A stretch of DNA of 64,000 nucleotides from positions 279,597,489-279,661,488 of the forward strand of contig OW240915.1 in NCBI GenBank assembly GCA_933207985.1. Reading direction: 5' to 3'. Made by a program: the position numbers and the translations under genes. This DNA comes from Pelobates cultripes. Its lineage: Eukaryota > Chordata > Amphibia > Anura > Pelobatidae. Under the pieces are notes generated by a model. The model made no database searches. It worked only from the letters and a program-made list of their open reading frames with translations, and was not told where the DNA came from. Positions 22,738-34,532 of the stretch are shown here, piece by piece. Positions within the stretch are counted from its first letter, which is position 1. Every line of letters begins with the position of its first letter.

Positions 22738-23035
22738 AAAACCAGAGGGCTGCACTCACCTGAACATGCATGAATAGGGTGCTGCAGGGGCCAATTCATA
22801 CAATACACAAGATCCAACGCACTCACTAAACAGCAACTTCAATGTTGACAGATTTGATTAGTTTTTTTTTAAAAACACCTAATCTAGGAAAAAATAATGG
22901 TAGTTATTATTATATGATCCTACACTGCATAAGCCTGCCACAATGTACCCCATCTTGAAAACGAGAGAAATCTCAATGTATCTTTCCTGGTAAAATATTT
23001 TATAAAATAAATAAATAAATAAATAAATAATCTTT
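22738..23035 (+). repeat. Dispersed repeat F copy 1, with L2-like tail
   Basis: GGGCTGCACTCACCTGAACATG, GATCCAACGCACTCACTAAACAGC, AAAACACCTAATCTAGG and GCATAAGCCTGCCACAATGT all recur, partly inverted, in the foldback at 35460-36000. It ends in CTTGAAAACGAGAGAAATCTCA, CCTGGTAAAATATTTTATAA and an (AAAT)n array. This tail resembles L2-type LINE 3' ends and is also seen at 55840-55915. Confidence 0.7.
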
Positions 23036-24409
23036 GGCCTACTCTAACAGCCTAATGTTTGTTCTTGTGAGAGTAACCCCTTACGTGGGGGAAAACATTC
23101 CATCTGGGGCTCTCTGCAGATGGGATGGCTATGAAGAGAAATGCAACAAGGGGGTATGTTGGAAGCCAGAGTGTATATATAGGTGTCTATTCAGAGGGTG
23201 AAATTTCAATATTCAAAGCAGGGACAGTACTTTGTCCTTGAACCCAGGCACCACCATGACTTTGGCTGTCCCTGCACTTAGTTGTATATGCAAAATCTCT
23301 TTTTCTCTATTCTGTTCTGTGAATTTTACACTACAGAAGGCTTGGTAGTTATCTCAAATAGCCTTCCTCTAAAAGTTGTAAATGTACTTATGGATTCCAG
23401 AAAAATTAGATGTGTATAAGGGAATCTTGAAGGACAGGATTTATAATATATATATTTATATAATATTTATACAATAAGTGATCTTCTGTCACAATTTGTT
23501 CTTTCAAACTGCAAGCATTTGAAATATATAAATAGTTTTCTTTGAATCATGTAATATTGTTATTTCAACTTTATCTCTTCTACATTTTCAATTAAATTAA
23601 GGGTTAATGAAAATCAGAGTCTTATGCATTTCAGCAACTCTCTTTTAGGAAGTGTGCAGGTTTACCAATGTCTAATTATAGCCTTCCTGATTGATAGTGA
23701 TTTATTCTGCCACATATTTGCATTTTTATGTTGGAATTATTGTAGAAGCAGATGTGCGTTGCTGGAAGTCTGTTTTGACAATGAGCTCGGTTTCCCGAAA
23801 AATGTCTGTGCACTCGATAGATACTACGTTATATGTTTATTAGAGAAATGTGTTGTGGGAAAGCTGAAAATAAACAGGTCTCTTTGGACAAAAAAAAAGA
23901 GATTAAAGTGTTCATCAATTTAAAATACTTTTACTATGATTTTAAGTACCTGCCACCGATGGCACCTTTCTATTGATTTTTGTCCGTGTAACTAATATCT
24001 GAGGCACAGCAGGATCTCACCGGGTTCATTTGTACATCGAGCTGTCCTCCCTTTGTGTCTTAAAATCTCCAAGTTCAGCAAGAAATAGTGTACATTTGTT
24101 TTTGATCACGGAATCTAGGTAATGCAATTTGTGTATAACTATAAGACCATCAATCACTGCTACGCAGAGCTAATTAGACATTTTGTGCACAGCCACTGAC
24201 AATTTAAACATATCACAAACCAACTACCAGCTCTGACTGTGGGATTGATTGGTTTTATTTGTAAGTCAAAAAAATGACTAATAACATAACAGTATATTTA
24301 TCAATATAAAAAAATAATATAGTTCAATGTCCTTATAAAATGGGCTTTGTCATAATTTACAGGTACTACAATGTAAACTATATATTGCCTAGGTGTATTG
24401 TATAACCAA
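23036..24409. other. Complex non-repeat sequence, candidate noncoding element
   Basis: 23590-24260 is compositionally complex and lacks any repeat signature. It holds octamer-like ATTTGCAT (23716-23723 region), TAATTAG and TGATTGAT words. A 99-codon frame at 23624-23923 shows no known domain and is not claimed as a gene. Conservation is the test that would matter. Confidence 0.35.
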
Positions 24410-24562
24410 TTAAAGGGACAGTTTTGGCACTATAACAACTTCAAAAAAATTAAGTTGTTATGGTGTATTATGATACCAGGAGGCCCCCGGGTGCATTCTT
24501 AACTGAAGGGGTTAAATAGTTTATTTAGATTAATTGTGATGGTGCCTGACGCTTTCCTTTGA
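24410..24562. mobile_element. TTAA MITE fragment (GGGACA-type)
   Basis: It starts TTAAAGGGACAGTTTTGGCAC at 24410 with a stem-loop (ATAACAACTTC against AAGTTGTTAT) and ends near GCTTTCCTTTGAGTACTAGG. The phrase CTTTRAGTACTAGGGGTA recurs at 34635-34655, so the right end belongs to a repeated unit. Confidence 0.55.
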
Positions 24563-24637
24563 GTACTAGGGGTAAGTTAAATCTCTTTACCAGGATATGC
24601 CTGATATGCCTTTCGTCTTCAAGGCAGTAAAACAGGG

Positions 24638-24715
24638 GTAGGCAACCTTCAGCACTCCACATGGACTACATCTCCTATAATGCTCTTACATCTGGATGTT
24701 GGCAAAGCAGCAGAG
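24638..24715 (+). repeat. Foldback repeat C, decayed part copy
   Basis: GGCAACCTTCAGCACTCCAC, GGACTACATCTCCTATAATG and GGCAAAGCAGCA parallel the left half of 22113-22248. The right arm is missing. Confidence 0.6.
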
Positions 24716-24805
24716 AGGTAGGTGGCTACCTGGCCACGTGTCTTCACGCAAGCTTACAATAAGGATTTTGAGTTATGCAGATATATTTAAATAGGTGTCT
24801 TAGCC

Positions 24806-24871
24806 AAAGTTCGTGGCGAACCGTGGCGAGCCGTTCGCGGGAAGTTCGCGAACGGTTCGCGACATCTCTAC
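24806..24871. mobile_element. hAT terminal fragment
   Basis: GTTCGCGAACGGTTCGCGACATCTCTA matches the right end of the hAT MITE at 3899-4073 and the ends of 58132-62037. The other terminus was not found nearby. Confidence 0.6.
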
Positions 24872-24910
24872 TTAAAACAAATATGCAAACTAAAAATGGT
24901 AAAATATTTA

Positions 24911-25090
24911 TTAAGTGTTCTTGCGGAGCAAGACCACTTAATGTTATCTCACATGTATATTATTATTAAGTGTTCTTGCATAACAAGATCACTTAATGTT
25001 ATCTCACATATATATTATTATTAAGTGTTCTTGCATAGCAAGACCACTTAATGTTATCTCACATATATATTAAGTGTTCTTGCATAGCAC
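24911..25090. repeat. Four-unit tandem array of hairpin units (55, 55, 49 bp)
   Basis: Units start TTAAGTGTTCTTGC at 24911, 24966, 25021 and 25070. The first three continue through the inverse (GCAAGACCACTTAA) and a TGTTATCTCACATATATTA spacer; the fourth breaks off after TTGCATAGC. Each full unit is therefore a palindrome of about 30 bp plus a spacer. Confidence 0.9.
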
Positions 25091-26920
25091 CACTCCCTCA
25101 TTTTCAAGCCCACCTACACAAATCTTATATCAAAACGTTCAGCTATCCCTGCTGCCACTAAAAACGTTCACGGCTAAGCCATAGTCCTTATAGTTTTCAC
25201 AATATAACCATTTGTTTGCAACTCATGCAGTCCATTGACATTCATTGAAACTCCACTCTAGCCTGCTCAAGTTTGAAGGGCAATTTCTAAACTGCGACTG
25301 TGCCTTCATTTATAATATTTCAGAGACATACTATGCATCGAAATGTAGGTCCGGGTCTTGTGAGTCTCACAATATAAAGCTCTTCGCTGTAGGATTTATA
25401 GTTTTTAAAATACGACTGTTTGAAGATGGCAACCGCCAAAATACTCTGACTTGTGCCAGGCTGGAGCAGCAAGTGATGTCATAGACAGGGCCTTTGGTAC
25501 ACCTGCTAATTTTTTTATAAATGTATGTTTTAATGTAACTGTGAAGCACTTTGGGCAACAATGTTGCAATTAAATGTGCTATATAAATAAATAATATATA
25601 ATAATAACAGAAATTGTAGCTTTTCTAGTTACAACTTCAATTTCATTTTTAAATATATAGCTTTAAATAAATATGGCAAGAAAATGTAAAATATTAATTT
25701 GGTAATAATACCACATACAGTAAGTACAGTAAAATTATCTATTTGTAAAATACAAGGCTTTGCAACATTTTGTAGCATCATGTAGTAAGTAATCTTTATA
25801 ATTCTCTACATGACATCAGAGCCCCTGAATCTCCCCTCGGTGACAGTGGAAATTCATTCAAATTTCATTCAAAGGTAAGTGGGACTTTTTGGACTGAATT
25901 TAATTTTGTATTAAAACACTACAAATTATGTCTACACCATTTTAATAGTAGAGGGGTTAATTAATTAGAATACTTCTAGTAAATGATTTATATCTAATGT
26001 AATAATATTTTCTTATTATGGGATATTTCCATCATAACATTTAAATATATGGAAAATCAATACCTGGCCAGGTTGTAATTGTTAATTAAAATGAGATTTA
26101 TAGTATAATTAACATAATTTCTTTTTAAAAGAAGATAAATCATATAAACTAACAATGCAACTTGATATGATTATATAAGGATATTAGCGGACTGTGAATT
26201 TATGAAGGTGGAAGAGAAAGAATTGTAGGTGTGTATAACTATAAATCATATGTACTTTTCCTTGCATCTTATCTGTCCAGAATCTGCAAAGTAATTCTTT
26301 TAAAATTGCTGCATGATGAAAATAAATGAACAAAAACATAAATCATATACATTGCTAATTGGTTTTACTTGCGCATATTTATACCAATGTACATGACATT
26401 TCATGCACAAATGATGTGAAAATAATGTATGATATAGTGTAAACCTGAATTACGTAGCATATGGCATATATGCTGTGGTTTTTCAATAATTTCGACTAAG
26501 GAAATGAATGTGACATTCTACTGAAAAAGGAGATTCTTATGGTCAAGGAGATCTTAACTATTTTGATAGGGATTTGAAAATGCTTGTCAGATCCCTTAAT
26601 TCATGCGTTTATCTTTAGGCAATCAGGATGCTATTTAAGGATGAATGCTTGACAGTAACATGACATTTGTCTCAGCGAATGAATGTCCGTAGAATATTTG
26701 CTTGTGCAAACAAATGGTCTGTGCGAACAATTGTTCTTCACAAATGTTGGCAAATGTATCTTTATATTATTAAATGGTCTGAATGTGTATGCATTTTTTA
26801 TACTTATATATTTTCGCTGAGATTTGTGGAGTGGAGAAAGTGTTTCTACACACCAGGACGCCTATGAACAAATGTCTGGTTTTGGAACTTAAACTATACA
26901 TAGGTAGAAAGGATCCCATT
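25091..26920. other. Unrecognised sequence with one L2-type tail
   Basis: About 25530-25600 (GTGAAGCACTTTGGGCAACA, TTAAATGTGCTATATAAATAAA) is an L2-type LINE 3' tail on the + strand. The remainder is AT-rich with no supported gene. Confidence 0.5.
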
Positions 26921-27057
26921 AAAATAATCCTGATTGGTGGCTTAGCGAGCAACGCGGATGGTCGCACTGGCTTGAGCTCCGCTCCACGCTAGCCCAAAAA
27001 AGCGACGAAACAAGCATTACCTGCGGGGAAAAAACGGATCCCTCGAATCACCCAACA

Positions 27058-28061
27058 ATGACCCACCCAAGGCACAAAAAACAGGCCGAAAAAACTGACA
27101 GGTCAGAGTTTTTTATGGCCCAAGAATCGACACCGAAAGCTACAGGCCTGCTAGACCAGGCCCAAGATGGCGACGGCGGGAACGACACTCTGCCGCTACG
27201 GACCCCCCGGGCTCCCACAACCTACCGGTAACCCAAGACTTCCTGCAGAACTGCTTGGAGGACATGTCCAGCAAAATTCTGGCGTCCATCCAAAGTACCC
27301 TGAGGGAGCTTAGCAAAGACGTGCAGGAGCTGGGGGACAGAACCGCGCGAGTGGAACAGCGCGTGGAGGAGCAGGCATCGGCACATAACGAGCTGGCAGA
27401 CCAAGTGCACAGCCTGCAGCAGCAACTAGACCAGTCACAAAGAAAACTCATGGATCTGGAGGACCGCTTTTGGAGACAAAATCTGAGAATCCGGGGCATA
27501 CCGGAGGAAGTGACACAACAGGACCTACATCCATACCTCATAGAATACTTCAAAGCGTTGACTCCCGACTTACCAGCGGAGGTACTGATCCTAGACAGAT
27601 ACCACAGGGTCCAAAAACCAACGTTCCTGCCGCAAGACACACCAAGGGATGTGCTCACCCACCTCCACTACTTCCACGTAAAAGAGGCGATTCTCCAGGC
27701 CACGAGAGGGAGCAGAGACCTACCACAAAAATTCGCCCACATCAAAATCTTCACAGATCTATCTGCGGCTACACTACAAAAAAGGAAAGAATTCAAAATA
27801 ACCACAGAAACTCTACGCAACAACGGCATCCAGTACCGGTGGGGATACCCGATCCGCCTGCTGATCAGGAGGAATGGCACCCTGACAACGGTCAACACGC
27901 CAGAGGAAGGCCGCACACTACTGCGCAGCTGGGGCATTCAACCGGCCCAAGCAGGGGTAAACGCTGCAGATCAGCGCAGACTGTCTCCGGAGTGGAAGAG
28001 GGCCAAAAAATTATCCGAAACGTGGAACCCAAGCGAGAGATGGGACACGACAGAGACTTAG
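27058..28061 (+). pseudogene. L1-type ORF1 (RNA-binding coiled-coil protein), frameshifted
   Basis: ORF1 proteins of L1-type LINEs trimerise and coat the element RNA. The likely start is the ATG at 27058, giving 57 codons (RHKKQAEKTDRSEFF...) to a stop at 27229. The protein then continues in the next frame from about 27228 to 28061, so one small frameshift near 27225 breaks it. In the second part a heptad-rich coiled coil (STLRELSKDVQELGDRTARV and onward to LMDLEDRFWRQ) precedes the RRM-like block (NLRIRGIPEE, LILDRYHRVQ). A C-terminal domain follows (FTDLSAATLQKRKEF, YRWGYPIRLLIRRNG). This order is that of Transposase_22-type ORF1p. The first ATG in the long frame is 27264, in the middle of the domain order, which supports the upstream start. 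Confidence 0.85.
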
Positions 28062-28708
28062 GAGGGAGCAGAAAGACACTGGGTCGCAAGTATACTTGGT
28101 GCACGAGTCACACACATGCACAACTTCCCAATAGCCCCACATAAAACACAGCCGCAACATTAATATGGCATATGTCAATGCCCAGCATACACAATTGGGG
28201 AAAAAAAAAATGAATATTTTTTTTTGGATAGGAGCTAAGACCTATGTAACCCTGTCTAAACTCCACGCCCCAGCCATGCTGGAATTCATATCCATCTCAC
28301 CTCTCGAAACTCAGACAAAAGCCGCACGCAGGCCCAGAGACAGCGAGTAATGGGCATAGCATGCTCACTTGGTAACAACACACACACCATTCTTCAGGGT
28401 TCACCACGCACCCCCTCGGCACCATATGACTGGTGCCCCACCCTTCAATGGGAAATGTTCAACTGTAATATTAAGATTTTCTATGTTTTTTTCTTATGTT
28501 GCACTGTTTGCCCCAAAGGTCATGCATGTGGATTGCAAGACTGTTTCTTTCCCTGTACCCCACCCCACCCTTGCCCCCACCACCAGACAGGTTATGAACC
28601 ACATAGTAAACCTCCAAGCTGGGGACCACAGGACCCAAGGAGGTGTAGCACAACATGTACCAGCCCCCAAGACCAAAAGCAAGAAACACCAACACAACCC
28701 ATTAAAAT
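28062..28708 (+). other. Inter-ORF region of the L1/Tx1 LINE
   Basis: Between ORF1 and ORF2. It holds small overlapping frames with no domain and an A-rich run at 28200-28210. It lies inside the target duplications of the LINE, so it belongs to that element. Confidence 0.7.
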
Positions 28709-28955
28709 ATGAAGTTATACTGCCATAATGTAAAAGGTTTAAATACACCGGTAAAAAGATATTGCCTCACAAGAGACCTGCGCAAAGAATTCCCTGATGT
28801 GGTGTGTCTGCAGGAAACACACCTCAAAAAAACAATAACCCTAGCCCAGGCGCAATACACAGCACAGTTCCATAGCACCTCCAAGTCCAAAACTAAGGGG
28901 GTATCCATCCTCATTAGCAAGGATGTGTCCTTCAAACCGCTATATGTCTCCATAG

Positions 28956-30340
28956 ACAAACATAGAAACATAGAAACATAGAATGTGACGGCAGATAAGA
29001 ACCATTCGGCCCATCTAGTCTGCCCAATTTTCTAAAAACTTTCATTAGTCCCTAGCCTTATCTTATAGTTAGGATAGCCTTATGCCTATCCCACGCATGC
29101 TTAAACTCCTTTACTGTGTTAACCTCTACCACTTCAGCTGGAAGGCTATTCCATGCATCCACTACCCTCTCAGTAAAGTAATACTTCCTGATATTATTTT
29201 TAAACCTTTGTCCCTCTAATTTAAGACTATGTCCTCTTGTTGTGGTAGTTTTTCTTCTTTTAAATATAGTCTCCTCCTTTACTGTGTTGATTCCCTTTAT
29301 ATATTTAAATGTTTCTATCATATCCCCCCTGTCTCGTCTTTCCTCCAAGCTATACATGTTAAGATCCTTTAACCTTTCCTGGTAAGTTTTATCCCGCAAT
29401 CCATGAACCAGTTTAGTAGCCCTTCTCTGAACCCTCTCTAAGGTATCAATATCCTTCTGAAGATACGGTCTCCAGTACTGTGTACAATACTCCAAGTGAG
29501 GTCTCACCAGTGTTCTGTACAATGGCATGAGCACTTCCCTCTTTCTACTGCTAATACCTCTCCCTATACAACCAAGCATTCTGCTAGCATTTCCTGCTGC
29601 TCTATTACATTGTCTGCCTACCTTTAAGTCATCAGAAATAATCACCCCTAAATCCCTTTCCTCATATGTTGAGGTTAGGACTCTATCAAATATTCTGTAC
29701 TCTGCCCTTGGGTTTTTACGTCCAAGATGCATTATCTTGCACTTATCCACATTAAATGTCAGTTGCCACAATTCTGACCATTTTTCTAGTTTACCTAAAT
29801 CATTTGCCATTTGGCTTATCCCTCCTGGAACATCAACCCTGTTACATATCTTAGTATCATCAGCAAAAAGACATACCTTACCATCAAGACCTTCTGCAAT
29901 ATCACTAATAAAAATATTAAAGAGAATGGGTCCAAGTACAGATCCCTGAGGTACCCCACTGGTGACAAGTCCAAGCTTCGAATATATTCCATTAACTACA
30001 ACCCTCTGTTGCCTGTCACTCAGCCACTGCCTTACCCATTCAACAATATTGGAATCCAAACTTAAAGATTGCAGTTTATTGATAAGCCTTCTATGTGCAA
30101 CAGTGTCAAAAGCCTTACTGAAATCTAGGTAAGCAATGTCTACTGCACCACCCTGATCTATAATTTTAGTTACCCAATCAAAAAAATCAATAAGATTAGT
30201 TTGGCATGATCTCCCTGAAGTAAACCCATGTTGTCTCTGATCTTGAAATCCATGTGTTTTTAGATGTTCATCAATCCTATCCTTTAACATGGTTTCCATC
30301 ACTTTCCCCACTACTGAAGTAAGGCTTACTGGCCTACAAA
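28956..30340 (-). mobile_element. CR1 LINE, 5'-truncated, inserted in the L1/Tx1 ORF2
   Basis: ACAAA at 28956-28960 and 30336-30340 is a 5-bp target duplication; the CR1 itself is 28961-30335 on the minus strand. Its 3' end has the CR1-style octamer tail (ATTCTATG/TTTCTATG repeats, + strand 28961-28985) instead of poly(A). The 5' end is cut inside the RT domain just upstream of RPVSLTSVVGKV. The insert has the same sequence, in non-coding frames too, as the CR1 at 45594-53940. Confidence 0.93.
29058..30311 (-). pseudogene. CR1 ORF2 C-terminal two thirds (reverse transcriptase), open
   Basis: The 417 codons are uninterrupted but lack the endonuclease and the first RT blocks, so this is a truncated remnant. 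Seen are QHGFTSGRSCQTNLIDFFDW (res 32-51), the A motif YLDFSKAFDTV, TSGVPQGSVLGPILFNIFI, LFADDTKI with FADD, the thumb-like IMHLGRKNPRAEYR, VRPHLEYCTQYW, RVQRRATKLV and DAWNSLPAEVVEV at the end. This motif string is typical of vertebrate CR1 LINEs. The apparent ATG is an internal Met at the truncation, not a start codon. An open frame of this length implies a recent insertion. Confidence 0.92.
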
Positions 30341-33300
30341 GAGGGAAGATATATTATCATGATCTGCGAAATCAACAACCTAGAACACACGATAGTCAAT
30401 CTATACGCACCCAACACGCACCAGAGGAATTTCTTACATAAAGTAATCACACTAGTGCAACAGGTCCAGAGGGGCGTCACAATAATATGTGGGGATTTCA
30501 ACCATATATTGGACCCCAAGTGGGATACCACAGTACAGTCTAACACCCCCAGATCAGCTACCCTTCAGAGGGAATGCAAGCCACTAATACGCTTACTCAA
30601 AGAACACGACTACTATGACGCATGGAGGATGCAACACCCTGGGGAGAGGGATTACACCTTCTTCTCTCAGGTGCATAACACATACTCACGAATCGACGGG
30701 TATTATATAAAGGGTGCCCACCTCAGCCGCATCATGAGCTGCTCAATAGGCACCATAACGTGGTCGGACCATGCCCCAATAACACTAGAGCTCTGTGACA
30801 CATACGACTACAAACACCGCAGCCCGTGGAGACTAAATGAATCTCTACTAACAGACCGAAAATACTGTGACACAGTAAAAGACGGCCTCTCCCACTATTT
30901 CGCCACGAACCAAACCCCAGATATCATGCCAGAGACATTGTGGCAAGCCCACAAACCAGTTATAAGGGGACTCCTCATAGGGAAGGCGAGCGCAGTAAAA
31001 AGGGAAACCCAAACAAAAAGAAAGGAATGGCTGACCACCCTATACAACCTCAATAGACAGAACCAACTAACACCAACCCCACAGCTCCTAGAACAAATTA
31101 AGCAAGTCATAGACGAAGGCAAAAAACATGACCTAGTAAAACTGGGATTCACAATGCGGAAGCTCCAGGCAGCACACTACACCCAGGGAAATAGAGCCAG
31201 CAAACTATTAGCAAGGAGACTATCACACAGGAACGCACAAACAAAAATCCCATTTATACTGAACTCGGTAGGGGAAAAAAGGGTAACACCCAAGGATATC
31301 AGCGACGTATTCGCTGATTACTATACAACCCTGTACAACCTAGGACAGGACCCAAACACCCCCCAACCATCATAAACACAAATAGAGCAATACTTAGAGG
31401 GAGTCTCGCTGCTGGGCCTCAACGAGGTACAGAGGGAGGGCCTACAGGCCCCTATCACAGAGGAAGAAGTATTACAGGTCATAGCGAGCCTACCAAATGG
31501 GAAAGCACCGGGACCAGACGGGTTCACCAATGCATACTATAAACAATTTGCCACTACCCTCGCACCACACCTAGCAAATATCTTCAATGCCATCACCCAC
31601 AAAGCAGAACCCCCTGCAGACATGCTGGGAGCACACATCATAACACTGCCAAAACCAGGGAAACCACCCACAAGCAGCCAAAACTACAGGCCAATATCAT
31701 TACTTAACACAGACGCAAAAAGTAAGCCAAAATACAAGCAAATAGGCTGAAACACATTCTCCCTACATTGATACATGACGACCAGGTGGGCTTCACCACA
31801 GGCAGACAGGGCTCAGACAACACGAGGAAAGTGTTAGACCTCATGCATAGCCTAAGAAGAAACCGGACGGAAGGGGTCCTGCTCTCTCTGGACGCAGAAA
31901 AGGCCTTTGATCGCCTTAACTGGCCTTTTCTGGAGGCAGTGCTCCGAAAATACAAATTCCCCAGCCCATTCATAAATGCGGTACAGGCACTATACTCACA
32001 CCCCACAGCAAGGGTACTCAATGCAGGATTTGTGTCCAAACAAATCACTATAACGAATGGGTCCAGGCAGGGGTGTCCCCTGTCCCCACTACTGTATATC
32101 CTGGCATTGGAACCACTAGCAGCGTCAATAAGGGCAGAACCGTCCATACAGGGCATCACCCTTGGAGATAGGGAGTATAAGCTCAATCTATTTGCGGATG
32201 ACATCTTAGTCACACTCACACAGCCCCTAATCTCCCTACCAAACCTGATGTCACACATAGAAGCGTACGGCACAGTTTCATACTACAAATTAAATGTCAC
32301 CAAGACACCAGCATTGGGGATGCATCTAAACACAAACCTCATGTCCAGATTGAGCGGGGCATTCCCCCTGGACTGGAGACAAGACCACCTGACTTTCCTG
32401 GGTCTCAAACTTACAAAAAACCCTGCTAAACTATACCACCATAACTACGTGTGTATGCATAAAGAATTCGCAGACTCTATGCAGGCATGGAAGGGGAAGT
32501 ACCTGTCGTGGACAGGACGCATAGCGGCAGTAAAAATGTCGCTGATACCAAAAATCCAATACCTTTTTCGCACGCTACAGATACTCCTACCAAAGCAATA
32601 CCTCAAAAACATGCAGCACACCATCAACACCTTCATCTGGGAGGGGAAAAAAGCAAGAGTAGCAGCAGGGACCCTACAACAGGCGGTACGCAGGGGAGGA
32701 TTAGGCCTCCCGAACTTGACGGCCTACTGCAGAGCAGCGTACCTCCATAACATATCACAAATAAACCTCTCAACCAATGCACCACAATGGGTAGCCATAG
32801 AATCACACTGGGCGCCCAGACGGGACCTGCAAGCACTGATATGGCAGGGAAAATGCCCCAGGCACACCCAGGACAAACTCTTGCCCAGCACCCAGCCCTA
32901 CTACAAATATGGCACAAAATAAGAGATAAGCTGGTGACAAAACAAACACTCCCCCTGGCCACACCACTACAAACTATAGGGCTGGACATCCCAACTTTCC
33001 CGTGGGAGATGTGGGTGAAAGGGGGGATACACCACATATATCAGGTGATAGACAGGGGACGCCTAAAACCATTACCAGCCATTCAGGAGGAATACACATT
33101 GCCCACTAGGGTCATATTTTCGTACATGCAACTAAAATCATACGTCTCAAGCAAACTAAGCGCTGAAGACGAATCGGAAAACGGAAGAAATATGACGAAG
33201 TTTGAAAAACACTGTGTTGGCATAAAGAAACTAGGGAAAACCTTGTCCTGGGGATACCAGGAGCTGATAACAACACAAACACAAACACAAACATTAGATA

Positions 33301-34282
33301 AGATTAAACAGGCGTGGCACCAAAAGCTGGGACAGACGTTTCCAGATGACACATGGGACCGAGCATATTTGGCACACCAGGGACTCATAGCATGTAACAC
33401 ACACCTAGAATTACAACGCAAAATAATGTATCGCTGGTACCTAGTACCAGACAAACTCCACAAGATGTGGCCCACCACCACCAACAAATGCTGGAGATGT
33501 GGGAGGGAGGTGGGGACCATGCTACATATCTGGTGGTCCTGCGCCAAGCTTAGCTCAGTTTGGAAGGAGGTTACCCAACTACTACAAAAACTGCTACCGA
33601 CACCCAAGCTAGACAATCCACAAACATGTATCTTGTTTATGTTGCCTTGGGGCATCCCGAAACACATCAGGACAATACTCTATCACACCATCATATCAGC
33701 AAACCTGCTGATATCCAGACTGTGGAAAAAAACGATACCTCCCACACTTGAAGGCATAATAAAACAGTTAGAACAAAACTGGGAGTACGAACTCATGGCA
33801 GCGGCACAATTTGGGGCGCGCACACACATATACGAGGCACACGAGACGTGGAAGGCTAGCACAAGGTCCGAGGCGTGATTGCTGGAAGAGATAAACACAC
33901 TAGAAGGTAGAACGTAAACCACCCACCACGGTCCACAATAGGTGGAGTCGACACCACCCACCAGATGCAAGGGCAAACACCCCAGCTAACACCAAACAGC
34001 GCACAGAGGGAGTTATGTATGGAAATTATTTGTCAACCGCACAGCGGGGAAAATTTAAATGTACCTAGAAGCTTCTGTATAACTGTATAAATGTGATTGC
34101 TGACAACCTGTCCCCCCCCTCTCTTCCTTTCTGTACCCTAACCCACTCCGAGTTATGCATATATGAAAAAGTCAATAAACTTCAAATTGGAAAAAAAAAA
34201 ATAATCCTGATTGTCAAGCAGTGTCAAATAAAACCTCCCACATTCTTATTTTCTATCTATTTATTAAGGCCACTAGTACAGG

Positions 34283-34318
34283 ATAAACAAAACAAACAAA
34301 ACAAACAAAACAAAAAAC
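34283..34318. repeat. (AAAACA)n-like microsatellite
   Basis: ACAAACAAAACAAACAAAAC runs just downstream of the LINE target duplication. Confidence 0.85.
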
Positions 34319-34398
34319 TGAACTGGATAAAAAGTGAAAATACAAGGACATCCCATCACACCCATCCCTGGTCATGGGATTGCAAGGTTGAAATTGGT

Positions 34399-34532
34399 TT
34401 CCTGTATAATGCATGGATCTTCAGTAAACACCTACATCTGTTAATGCCACTTCCTGCCTTGTGATTCCTGTATAATGCATGGATCTTCAGTAAACACCTA
34501 CAGCTGTTAATGCCACTTCCTGCCTTGTGATT
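34399..34532. repeat. 66-bp direct tandem duplication
   Basis: CCTGTATAATGCATGGATCT...CTGCCTTGTGATT occurs at 34401 and again at 34467 with one substitution (ACATCTG versus ACAGCTG). Confidence 0.95.

Larger units (their letters stand above)
28709..33878 (+). pseudogene. L1/Tx1-type ORF2 (endonuclease-reverse transcriptase), broken
   Basis: ORF2 nicks target DNA and copies the element RNA at the nick. Visible order: AP-type endonuclease (HNVKGLN, CLQETH, then past the CR1 insertion ICGDFNHIL, YSRIDGYYI and WSDHAPI), the linker, the RT palm (KAPGPDGF, NYRPISLLN, SLDAEKAFDRLNW, GSRQGCPLSPLLY, FADDILV; FADD replaces the usual YADD) and a C-terminal CCHC knuckle CWRCGREVGTMLHIWWSC (C-x2-C-x8-H-x4-C). 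Breaks: the CR1 insertion at 28961-30340, a TAA stop at 31373-31375, a frameshift near 31718 just after NYRPISLLNTDAK, and a second frameshift between about 32830 and 32915. The reading frame is the same on both sides of the CR1 once the duplicated 5 bp are discounted. Confidence 0.92.
26921..34213 (+). mobile_element. Full-length L1/Tx1-type LINE, interrupted by a CR1
   Basis: A 16-bp direct repeat AAAATAATCCTGATTG flanks the element (26921-26936 and 34198-34213). It starts with a GC-rich 5' UTR (26937 to about 27057), followed by ORF1, a 650-bp inter-ORF region, ORF2, a short 3' UTR, AATAAA at 34174-34179 and a poly(A) tail of about 11 A. A 1375-bp CR1 copy with its own 5-bp duplication sits in ORF2, so the original element was about 5.9 kb. 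Target-primed insertion is clear from the duplication and tail. Both ORFs carry inactivating changes. Confidence 0.93.

Noticed and set aside
23624..23923. 99-codon frame in the complex non-repeat block
   Set aside because: No domain and no splice sites recognised; noncoding conservation is the likelier explanation if the block is real.
24911..25090. CRISPR-like array
   Set aside because: The units are tandem and the spacers are identical rather than unique. The setting is clearly vertebrate.
27470..28144. 224-codon + strand frame overlapping LINE ORF1
   Set aside because: It lies in a shifted frame over the coiled-coil/RRM ORF1 and has no domain of its own.
29527..29949. 140-codon + strand frame antisense to the CR1 RT
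   Set aside because: It is the antisense shadow of the CR1 coding strand; the same shadow recurs at 50844-51158.
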